Of a DNA stretch of 64,000 bases, positions 22,561 through 32,557 are shown one piece after another (the stretch's first letter is position 1; every line of letters starts with the position of its first letter). A model generated the notes under the pieces. The model saw only the letters and a program-made list of their open reading frames with translations. It ran no database searches and was not told the DNA's origin. This DNA comes from Xanthostigma xanthostigma (taxonomy: Eukaryota; Arthropoda; Insecta; Raphidioptera; Raphidiidae). The DNA is taken from positions 14,114,001 to 14,178,000 of the forward strand of contig OY754466.1 in the NCBI GenBank assembly GCA_963575645.1. Reading direction: 5' to 3'. The position numbers were made by a program, and so were the translations under genes.

Positions 22561-24806
22561 ACAAGAAAATAATGTTTTTAAACCGCAACATGCTACGCAC
22601 GCACACAGTAACAGTTCTAATACAAAACAAGCGTCCGCTTCCGGTGCGTTTATACAACATAATATAAAAACTCTCGCATACAACACGGTACGACAACTAG
22701 GATATCAGATATAGCTACGAGTTACAATAGCAGTCCATCGGAATTCATTGCAATGACTCGCTTAGTTAGCAAACTGACCGCGACGTTTGTCGATGTATGG
22801 GGACAAAAACTTTCCAACGGCTAAGCGGGAAAAATCTTCGAGACTCGATCCCCTATTTACATAGGTAACTACAAGTGTAGTTTTTTTAAGGTATCGAACT
22901 TGGCCCCCTTTTATGACATTTATGTTTTTCAAAAAAAGTGTTAAATAACACAACAATATGTAAACTTGACTTTATTTTCAATACTATTAATGACGACATG
23001 TCAAAGTAAGCAGTATAGAAAACAAATTATATTAAGGACATGGTAAAAACTGAGAAAAAGTTAAAGATCTGTTAAGAATTTTCATTGACGTATAACCAGC
23101 TAATAGATTCGCTTATCTTAAATCATTAAAAGCAATCAATAAATCTGAAAATTAAATATTGGAAAATACCTATTTATTTAGAAAAAATATGTTTATAAAA
23201 AACTAATACCATTACTAATCCAAAATCAATCTCTTTCGGATAATAAAGATAAAAAGTAATGGTATTTTTTTTTCTTTAGAATATATTTTGTAATTATAAA
23301 TTATACAGTAGATATAGCTATAGTTTACTACAATTAGTGAGACACCCATTGTTACAAACGCAAATTACTGTATAAAAAGTAATGACTAATGTTTAAAAAA
23401 ATAAAAAAAAAACTCTTTAATTTTTATACCTTATACAGTATACTTATAACCTTTTAATGGGCAAAATCGCTCTCTAATTATTTACCACAAAACGCCAAAA
23501 TACAACAAAACCTGAAAATACAATCGTCTTAATTTTTTGTGCGGCTACCAACGATTAGAGTTATTTTATCCAATAAAGTTATCACAAATGGTAAAACCGT
23601 AATTTATGATGAGATTTCGTCTGTACAGTTTGCCACAGCTCTGTAACTTCTAAACGGCTAATCGCAGGAAGCTGGGCATGCGGATACAATTATACGTTCT
23701 GCAAACGTTCCAGGGTTTATTTCTTCGTCCTCCGGTGCCCAGAAAATAAAATTATTTTTAAAGTTATTCTTATGAGGCGTCTCGTCGATTTTGGGGGTAA
23801 ATTTAATGAAACGAAAAACACTGACACAAATCAGTGACGACGAAGCCATGGTAACGCAAATTTAAACAACGGCTGTACTATCAAAAACAAATTTAAAATA
23901 CATAAAATAAAAATAAAAAAAATGAAGGACAAAAGTATAAATTTATGTCATTCAAAAGTTTGGCTTCGGTGTCGAGACACACATTTTTCGTTTAATTTAG
24001 ATAGTATCGTTGAAATGGGCTTTTTTTGAAAATAAAGCTATGTTTCTAGTGCGTGACGGCATAGGTTTATTAAAGCGAATGTGACATTGTTAAAAACGAT
24101 GGCCAGTGAGTTCTAGCTGTCACACGAGTCATCACGCAAGAGAGACATACTATTTTTTGCACGTATCTGTAATCTATATATTATATAAAATTTCACATCA
24201 TTTCAAACCCTAAATACAACCCTAATAACCTAATACAACCGATAACGCCCATTTTAAACAGGCTTCGTATGATTATGGATATACCTTTAATATGTGTTAA
24301 TTATTTTTGCAAAAATATAGAAGAAATTGAATAAGTCTGAACATATTTTACGGTTAAGGCCTGTTTTTACTCGAGCTTTTCTGTTTATTTAAAGCCCACT
24401 AAGTGACCTCTCGAAATTCGCACACTTATTTCATTAACATCATGTGTGAAGCGTCACAAACAAAATAAAATAAAAAAACTTTAATAATGACAGCTGGCCA
24501 TTGTTATGAGAGTGACACTATAAAAAAATAATTAGTGACCACAGTTATTATCAATAAATGGCCCTGTGACGGGTCCCTGAATAAAACATCGTATAATATA
24601 ATAGCTGTGAACCTAGCGAACAACTGTTTCATTTTAATTTGAAATTACGTAATAAATGTTGAATGAAGATTATCAAAGCCGGTTTTAGACTGAAACAATT
24701 TTTTATACGACTGAAAATTGTCAGATTTTGGTTAGAGGGGTTTGATACAGGCCTTGGGACCCACCCTGGATGTGAAGGTCATTATGGCTCAGCTTATGGT
24801 TTGATA
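22561..24806. other. Intergenic, no gene seen
   Basis: AT-rich, many stops, with one more TATTTTTTGCACGTA repeat (24090-24175). A stretch at 23640-23850 is slightly GC-richer, with a 63-codon open frame that has no recognisable family. Confidence 0.45.
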
Positions 24807-25269
24807 TGTTACGGTCAATATCCGGAATCCGGGCAATGTCGACAATGCCCGGGCAATGTCGACATTAACCGGTCAATGTCGACAATTCCCGAGCCACATC
24901 GGACAATGTCCAAAATCGGACAATGTTCAAAAAATATATTTTTTATAAACATGAAACGCTGACATTTGATTGTATCTTTATCATGATAAGTTATCATTAA
25001 CGCTTTATAGAATTTTTATCACTGATATCAACTATTGAAGAATATATTTTTCAGCTTTCTATTACAATTATTGATAATTGAAAACACGTATAAAAATATA
25101 TTCTTCAATAGTTGATATCAGTGATAAAAATTCCATAAAGATACAATCAAAAGTCAGCATTTCATCTTTTATAAAAAGCTATTTTTTGAACCTTGTCCGA
25201 TTTCGGACATTTCCCGATGCGGATCGGGCATTGTCGACATTGCCCGGATTCCGGAGATTGACCGTAACA
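24807..25269. mobile_element. Fold-back MITE with GTCGAC-rich subterminal repeats
   Basis: The ends TGTTACGGTCAAT and ATTGACCGTAACA are inverted repeats that continue for most of each half. GATA flanks both sides. The left arm holds four copies of CAATGTCGACA-like units (24836-24890) and then CGGACAATGTCC units. The right arm holds fewer. The core (24960-25150) pairs around TCAACTATTGAAGAATATAT. Non-coding; the open frames here are artefacts of the repeat. Confidence 0.75.
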
Positions 25270-26811
25270 GATATATAAACAAAATGATTTGCTTAAAAAT
25301 GAATGTCACTATTCTGTAAGTGAAGTTTTTAATTAATGTATTTTTTATATATTGACGTTTTCTATACTTTTTTGTATGCCAATTATAGATTAAATAAATA
25401 TCGTTAAAAATATTTAAAGAGGTCTCCTAATCTTGATATTCCGATTGCTTTTAGCGTGCTTCGGGAGTTCGAATACTCACATCAGAATCGGGATTCGTTA
25501 ATGCAAATAATAATAATTGATTAGTTGTCAAAATCCAAAATTTATTTGAACCATTTTTTCATATTTTCACGATCTTTGATCCACTTTACATTGTTCATTG
25601 GGATATTTACTTATTTCTTTTTTAGACTCGGGCCCATCCACACGCTAAGTCTGGCCCAATAATCATTGGCAAATATTTGAATCCAATGTTTGTCTCCCTC
25701 GTGCAAAAACTAAGTTTTATGGAAAATTTAGGTCGTAATTTTCAGTGAATTATTTAAAATTGTGTCAGTCTGAAACGAACTTTTCTTCTGTGCTATTTGT
25801 TTCGGTTTAGAAAAATCACCTTTTTTTTAATAAATTTTTTTGGCGAACTATGGTCAATTGTATATTTTTGTTACGTAACTCTGATTCGGTTTAATATAAT
25901 TATTAAGCTATTAATCATCTTTTTTATTGTAATGATTACAATAAAATAATAATAATTACAAGTAGTAATAAACATGCACCTTCAATTATCCGTTAATTAT
26001 ATTTGTAGCCGAGTTCGAGCGCATAACAAACAGGCCCGTAGTAGCCTGAAAACATGTTCACTCACTATCAACTATCTATAACTTAGCATATAGGCACTTA
26101 CTCTTAAAAACCGTCCTGAGTTCTCCATAATATTTGTGTATAATTAATTAATGCCCTCGTTTAAGAAGCTCATCTTCATTTAATAGTAGATTGTATATCT
26201 AGTGTCGTTAGTGATACATGTGTGGAGGAAAATTTTCCACGGAAAGTTTCCACTATGTTTTTCCGGAAAACTTTCAATGTCAAAAAAGCAATTTTTTAGT
26301 AAATTTTTTATGACATAATTGAACTTTCCATACCTTGTTTTATTAGTCACTGTTTGCATCATTTAAACAAAAATTACAGGTTATCATTCTAACTTTGTAA
26401 TCTAAATGAATAAAATTAAGTTTCATTCTGTTTTACTTCAGATTTGTCGTATTGTTTAATTTGCAACTCATAACAAGTCAATTCATCCTATTTCATAATA
26501 AAATAGGCCAAGAGCTGACGACCGATTTATAGGCTATGTATTTTAGGCAAGTTGAAATGATGAAAAAACACTAATTTATCAATGAGTGAATCTGGAATGG
26601 CGAGTCTGCCTGAGCGTTTACGGTTATTTCGCGTCTGCGCAGCATATGACATCTGCAAAAAAATATCCGCAAAAAACATGTTTTATAGGCAACTTGAAAT
26701 TTTTATAATCTTTTAGTTCAGCACTTATATAATCCAGAAATGAAAATGCCACAACATTTTGTCGGTTATAAAGTAGAACCCCCCGAATATATTTAATTAA
26801 TACGCAATGAG
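25270..26811. other. Intergenic, no gene seen
   Basis: AT-rich. A weak tRNA-like B-box (GAGTTCGAATACTC) at about 25468 could be an old SINE head. Nothing else recognised. Confidence 0.4.
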
Positions 26812-26972
26812 CACGATACAGGTCAACGGATGAACGGATTGAAACCAAATTTTGGGAGGATGTTTGGTATGCAGATATGAAGAGCCCTATTGTTTTTTGA
26901 GAATGTCGGCGCATGCGCAACAGAGATATATGCTATAACGTTGTTTTTTATATAATAATGATATACTTTTCC
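26812..26972. repeat. Partial copy of dispersed repeat 11405-12176 (reverse)
   Basis: GAACGGATTGAAACCAAATT, GAGGATGTTTGGTATGCAGA and GAAGAGCCCTATTG match the reverse complement of the 11405-12176 family. The end TTTATATAATAATGATATAC is an empty-site version of the target hit by the Helitron at 51798-52908. Confidence 0.7.
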
Positions 26973-28116
26973 GAAAAATTGAAAACATTACATTATGTCG
27001 GTGAGTAGATTATACGCAACCTATACTCTTAGAAATTTCGTAGAAGCAGAAAAAATTGTTTGGAAACGTTATTTTATGAGGAAAAGATACGAACAATATT
27101 AATATAATAAAATTAGTTACAAATACAAAACTGCACTAGGCCAAAATAACTAAAAATTCGGAAAAAACATAGTGCGTTGTGACTGCTATATGTAGACAAT
27201 TTTCAGATTCAATATTGTCATATCCCAAACAGCTTTTTAATATCACAAATACGTTCCTCTTAAATAATAATGCACGCTTCATTCATCACTAATTATAATT
27301 AACGTAATATAGTAAATTGCATACTAGCTATTCTTATTGTTTTTTATCAGTTGAAATAAATAAAATCGTAACTCTGCCTGTATAACTTTGTTTTCAGTTT
27401 TAAATAAAACAAATTCTGTTATACGAAATCTATGTAAAACGTTCCCCTCTTTCGTTTAAGACTGGTTTCAAACCGATCTGATTTAAATTGAGCGAGAAAT
27501 AAGCAAAAAACTTTTTTCTTAATTTTCTCCCCTCTGGGACCAACATTCAAAAATCGGGCGATGTTAGGATTTAAGTTACTCGAAGACGAATCGAACATAA
27601 AAAAAGTTTTTTAAAATCGATTAAGGCGTTTGGGCTATATGCTGGATAAAAAAAACGTGACACAGATTCACAGACAAAGCGAGTACATAATATAAGAGCT
27701 TCCAGCTAAAGCTTGGGTCGCGCATAAAACGTGTGTACAATTTAGGAGATGCCTAGATCGATTAATCCATTTTCAGAATGTTTCTCTGCCAAATTATTAT
27801 ACCTAGTTGAAGTTTATTGATGTCAAACATCTAATGCCGCGTTTGGTTGGGAATAAAACCGTAAAATTAGCACTTATGAGTTGATGTACGTTTGAGTGCG
27901 TTGGATTAAACATGGCTCTAGTCGAAGCCGACATCTAGATAAAAGGGCGGGTTACTAGTTTAGTTACTTATAGTATTTCGCCAAATAACAGCGGGTTACG
28001 CTTGCTGTCTGTATGCGTTGGATTGTCACATGACTCTTGTTGACGGGGACATCTAACTGAGATTTATTAGTTACTAGAATAGTTACTTAAGTGGCGCTGT
28101 TAGTAGCCTAAAGTTG
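26973..28116. other. Intergenic, no gene seen
   Basis: AT-rich, with loose relatives of the TTTAGTTACT satellite at about 27930-28100 and a repeated TGCGTTGGAT motif (27898 and 28014). No coding exon was recognised. Confidence 0.45.
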
Positions 28117-28275
28117 CAGTGTCCATAAGGCATTGGGAAGAGTTCATAGAGTGCCCATAGGGCTTCGGGAAGTGTCTGAAAAGTGTCCATAGGGCTTTGG
28201 GAAGGATCCGTAGAATGTCCACAGGGCTTTGGTAAGTGTCCGTAGAGTGTCTATAGGGCTTTGGGAGTGTCTGTG
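28117..28275 (+). repeat. Minisatellite, ~32-bp unit, ~5 copies
   Basis: The consensus unit is GTCCATAGGGCTTTGGGAAG followed by TGTCCGTAGAGT, repeated about five times with substitutions and small indels. It sits directly upstream of a copy of the 11405-type dispersed repeat. Confidence 0.75.
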
Positions 28276-28321
28276 TTCGTAGTGTTTGTAATTTGTTATA
28301 TTACATTTGGCAAGCTTAAAT

Positions 28322-28540
28322 TTCATATTTGCATACCAAACATCCTCCCAAAATTTGGTTTCAATCCGCTCATCCGTTTGACCTGTATCGTGTTCACAGA
28401 CTAACAGACGCACAGAGATTTTTCAAAAATATGTTTTTTGGATTCGGGGGACCTCAAAACGGAAAGATATTGTAAAATTTTTGAAAAGTGATTTTTGACC
28501 TAAACTAGTACCATTCCCCACTTGTGGGTTGGAATGGTAA
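28322..28540. repeat. Partial copy of dispersed repeat 11405-12176
   Basis: CATATTTGCATACCAAACAT, CGCTCATCCGTTTGACCTG and ACTAGTACCATTCCCCACTT match 11920-12176 closely. The GTCTG-type internal run is shorter here. Confidence 0.75.
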
Positions 28541-29079
28541 AATATTTATTTAATAATTCAATTTTTTAAAAGTATTTTATTTATTTCAAGGAAGTAATGT
28601 ACATACTTACATCATGTATAAGTAGCATGAATAAAAAAATAATGCAACTTGCATTTCTGACTGAAGTTTTAAATAAATATTATTTAGAATTCTAGCAGAT
28701 GCAAGGTTCTATTTTTTATTTTATTTATAGAGAATCATCGGAAAAACGATTGTTTGCCTGAAATGTTGAGAATAATTGATGATACCGTTCACGAGTTATG
28801 ACCTTACAATTACCTTGATTGCCAATTAATAAAAATAAAATTAGAATTCGACCAAAAAATTTCCTAGATTTAGCAATTGATAAGAATTTTAAATATATAA
28901 CAATTAGGTACGCTTCAAATTATTGGGAAAAATAAACCCTTCTCAAAATTTTAATAAGACATTTTACTACACATAAAACTAATTTTCCGGTCCAACTTCA
29001 CCCGGAATGTTCCTTGTGGTTCGCAGGGAACAGTAGACGGGACACATAGATCTATTCAGAATGTTTTCAAGTGTTTTTG
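28541..29079. other. Intergenic, no gene seen
   Basis: AT-rich sequence without recognisable repeat or exon. Confidence 0.4.
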
Positions 29080-29239
29080 ACGTGATAACGTCTTATAAAT
29101 TGATGAAACACCGGCTGCATATACGAAAAAGTGTAACGTTCCGAAAAGTGTAACGTTCCGAAAAGTGTAACGTTCCGAAAAGTGTAACTCATAAAAGTAT
29201 GCAATTTTTCATCAATGTTTCTTTATGACGTTATCACGT
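29080..29239. mobile_element. Short inverted-repeat element with 17-mer array in its centre
   Basis: ACGTGATAACGTC at 29080-29092 is the exact reverse complement of 29227-29239, with further pairing inside (TTGATGAAA / TTTCATCAA). Between the arms lie about four tandem copies of GTGTAACGTTCCGAAAA (29130-29187). An inverted-repeat shell around a tandem array is a recurrent layout of mini-elements that seed satellites. Confidence 0.7.
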
Positions 29240-29308
29240 AGAACTATCGTCCGTAAACCGACTTTACAGACAACCAATTTTTTCTACAAAAAAAAAAGTT
29301 GGGACGAC

Positions 29309-29610
29309 CATAGAGATATAAGTAACTAGAGTCCGCGAGTGAGCCTTGAAAGTGTCTGCGATTGAGAGAGAGAAGGCTGCCTACAATTCCGTATCACTAT
29401 GGTAACTAAAGATATAAACAGCACATGTCTAGTTACATAAAGGTATCGTATTCCCCGCCCTCCCATCTTCAGTTAACGATCTGTCAACGAGCGCTCATGA
29501 GAGAGGGAGAATGATACGGAACGATTGCAGCGTTCTCTCTCTCTGAACTGCAGACATTTTCACTTTGGCAAGCATACCCGCTAGCGTACTCTAGTACTTA
29601 TATCTCTATG
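29309..29610. mobile_element. hAT-like MITE with perfect 8-bp duplication
   Basis: The terminal repeats CATAGAGATATAAGTA and TACTTATATCTCTATG enclose 302 bp. GGGACGAC flanks both sides (29301-29308, 29611-29618). The inside is non-coding with GAGAGAGAG and CTCTCTCTC runs that pair. The clean duplication and intact ends argue for recent movement. Confidence 0.9.
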
Positions 29611-29618
29611 GGGACGAC

Positions 29619-30640
29619 CGCATTAAAGTCACTCGGAATGAATTAGATTTTTAAATAGAAAATAATTTTTCAGAACGATTTAGTAGTTCTCGGGATTACC
29701 CGACGCTAACAACCAATAACCATACAAACTTTTCCTGTTCGTAACATTAACACGATCAGATAAATAACAGCTATTGGTGACGTTTAAAAATTAAATAAGG
29801 TATTTGACCGGCTTTTTATTCATGTCTCATATTCAGAGTATGGTTTTTAATATATATAATAATATAGATTTTTTTCAGTTATATTTATAATTTAATATTG
29901 CTTTCATTACACAGTGGCCTTTCAGAAAACTGGTTATAAATAAATGGAAAAAATGTAACTGGGATAAAATTTTCCATTGACTATTTAATCAACTATGGTT
30001 TACTTGTTCCGTTTATTACAAACTGTTACGTACTGCTGACCATGATTTGAACTTCCTATAACAATACCAGAACCAAAGAGGACATATAGTAAAATCTCGA
30101 TTATCCGTGCTGAGCTGGATTCAACAAAAAAAAAAAAAAGAAAATGAGAATTATATCCAAACCTTGTATATGTAACTTTATTTCCTTTAGGCGTTTCCCG
30201 CGACCTCTATTAGCAAAACTAAAAAAGATTAAATTTATTTCCAAAATTAACTTACAGAAAAACTTTGAGAGTTCAATAATCAAAGTTGCCTGATTATAGT
30301 GTCTATAAAAATTTGTTTTGAAGTGAAACTTCTTTAGCAACGTATCCGTTTGAAATTTTCTATGACGTTAAAATCGAAATGATTCAACAGCAGGGAAATA
30401 TGAGAGAAGGCTTGAGGAAGGAGCAACATATACACATTTACACGTGTATAATCTATGTGGCAAGATTGATTTATCTAATAGTTTTGCGTGGGCTTTATTA
30501 TATTATATAACTGTCAAAGTACTATATAACTGTCAAAGTACTATATAACTGCAGAAAAAGTGTTGATAAATAATTTATGTACAGTGTTTATATTTGTATA
30601 CATATACACATTTGCATATATGTACTTATTGTTTATATAT
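29619..30640. other. Intergenic flank of the LTR retrotransposon
   Basis: AT-rich. A pogo/Tigger-like terminal fragment AGTAAAATCTCGATTATCCG lies at about 30090. An 18-19-bp tandem (ACTATATAACTGTCAAAGT) is repeated about 2.5 times at 30508-30552. The last bases, ATAT (30637-30640), are the retrotransposon target-site duplication. Confidence 0.5.
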
Positions 30641-31625
30641 TGTCACGTGGTGCCATAGCACCGCGACAATTTTTTAATATTAGCATAAAAATTATTATAA
30701 TAAAATAAATAAATAAGGAAATCAAATCACTAAATTCGCGGATATTTGCATGCGCGGTACGATTTGGATCGCGTGGCTTGGACTCATAAACATAAGTGTG
30801 TCTATCGTGTGATCCAGTCGTCTGACTCTAAATACGCGGTATCTGTGATTTTCAAAAAGTGAAAAAGTGACAAACAATAGTTGTTAGGTGTGAAATAATT
30901 AAAATCAATATTGATTAGTTACGGAAAAATAACAAACATTAAGTTGTTTTCCGCGATTCGGGTGGTCGCATGAAAAGGACGCTCATGGAATAAACCACAG
31001 AATCATCTTCAAGCTTCTTCTCCAAACCGAATTTAGACTTCATTGTACTACCATGAAGCGCCTAAATACCCGTAGTCACTCACGAATTATGTAAAGTATT
31101 CCTAGAATAAGTATTGTTCAAGTGTAAGTAAGTACTCTTCAGAAAAAGGTATGACGCTCACGCCTAGTTTTCTTTTCCTCTTTCACGTTTTATTATTTTT
31201 TTTTTAATTTAAGCAACCTTATTAAATGTACTTCCCTAGATAATTAAGCGATCACCTCGTCAGGGTTCTACCCCCAGATTCTAATTGTCAATCATGATCA
31301 AATGATATTGTTAATATTAAGAATGTACTTGTAAATCAGATTTCTTTGTACCTTGTCACCGACACGTTTTTTTGAAGTGATTATGAAATATAATTGTTAT
31401 CGACCCACTGCATATTCTTTTCTTTGTTACATTTCTGCACAAGTTTCTCAGAACAGTAGAAGAAGTGGAGCTGTACCCTCTCTGATCACTATGGGCCCAA
31501 AATAACACCGGTATAGCCCAAACAATCCACCGTTTTGAGAAATCTGTCCGTCTTTTTTCTTTTATTTATTCACAGGTGGGAATGGACCTACGTTACCAGA
31601 AATCCTTCCACTGCCGTGCTTTAAT
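30641..31625 (+). repeat. 5' LTR (985 bp)
   Basis: It begins TGTCACGTGGTGCCATAGCA, itself a near-hairpin with GCACCGCGACA, and ends GTGCTTTAAT. The end is not the usual CA. The start matches the 3' LTR start at 36370, the end matches 38287, and the primer-binding site follows directly. Confidence 0.92.
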
Positions 31626-31643
31626 TGGTAGCAAGGAGCGTAG
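31626..31643 (+). other. Primer-binding site
   Basis: TGGTAGCAAGGAGCGTAG starts immediately after the 5' LTR with the TGG expected from a tRNA 3' CCA end. I did not identify the tRNA. Confidence 0.65.
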
Positions 31644-31692
31644 TTAATTCCTGAGTCCTGTTCCTGTCCGATTCCACGTCTTCCAGTCGACC

Positions 31693-32557
31693 ATGCCGCG
31701 CCATAAGTCCTGCCGCAGCCCAAAGTCTCCGCCGACACCCGGCCAAAGCAAATCTCCAGGTCCGCCTCCGACCACCGCTGAACTTCCAGACTCTCCGCCG
31801 GCGATGGACGATCCTCCAGTGCACTCACCGAGTAAGTCCGAGCCAATTCTTATTTCCGTTCCAAATCATACCGCTTCGCATGCAAATATGGGCGATATCC
31901 GGGACTTGTTGCGTAACGTACCTACCGCTACAGGTACAGATCTTGACATTTTGATACAATTCCTGTTAGAAATCGAGAACGTGAGTCAATTCGCTTTAGT
32001 TCCATTTCATATTTTGTTAAAGAGTTTAGGCACTAAGACTGACGGACCCCTCCGACAGTGGTGGAGACTTAATGTCTATTCTGAACTCGAATGGACACAG
32101 CTCAAAAAATCTTATTCTAAACCATTTCACCACTTCTATAGATCGGGCTATGCTAATAGAACGCTATATCAGTAGGCGTCAGAACCTCTCTGAGAATTTT
32201 CCCGAATATGCTGAAGACGTCTTGAAATACGTCGAATTATTGGGTCCTAGCCTGTCTGAATCGGAGATAATTGCGCGCATTTGGCTTAACCAAAACGAAT
32301 CCACATTTAATTATCTACAATTCAGAGATACCCCAACTTGTTTAGCTGAGCTTCACCAGCTTATAAAACATTTGAGAGTAGTTGAACGTCAACGTAAAAC
32401 GTACACTCACCCCAATTCGACCGGACTTGTCGCTCCTAATTTTTCCCCTTGTTGCCGATATTGTAAACAACCAGGTCACTTTATAGCCCAGTGTCCGGTT
32501 CGTCCCCCACGTCCTTCTCCTTCTGAACCTAAGGCTATCCTGCCCTCTCAAGGGTGA
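31693..32557 (+). pseudogene. gag: gag, with one +1 frame change
   Basis: It starts at ATG 31693 (context GACCATG) in one frame, with a Pro/Ser-rich N-terminus and then a capsid-like part (QWWRLNVYSELEWTQLKK). That frame closes at 32175. Homology-like continuity (IERYISRRQNLSENFPEYA) moves to the +1 frame from about 32115-32150 and runs to TGA 32555-32557. The second part holds a CCHC zinc knuckle (CRYCKQPGHFIAQC, C-x2-C-x4-H-x4-C). A single extra base explains the break. A programmed +1 shift is possible but no slippery site stands out. Gag packages the element RNA into virus-like particles. Confidence 0.82.
32555..32557 (+). promoter_or_regulatory. In-frame TGA between gag and pol
   Basis: This is the only stop between the zinc-knuckle frame of gag and pol; the next 39 codons before the TTG at 32675 are open. 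Stop-codon readthrough is a known Gag-Pol strategy in some retroelements. Here it could equally be a single-base mutation of a continuous frame. No downstream pseudoknot was established. Confidence 0.5.

Noticed and set aside
22286-22696. 136-codon minus-strand open frame
   Set aside because: Translates a dispersed non-coding repeat (GGGTTTCGTATCA..GTCCGTCTGTC).
28117-28275. CRISPR-like array
   Set aside because: Units are contiguous and degenerate without unique spacers, in a eukaryotic genome; it is a minisatellite.
29130-29187. CRISPR-like or regulatory direct repeats
   Set aside because: Exact 17-mers with no spacers, enclosed by inverted repeats; better explained as the tandem core of a mini-element.
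31562-31846. Minus-strand open frames opposite gag
   Set aside because: Antisense shadows of the gag frame and LTR end.
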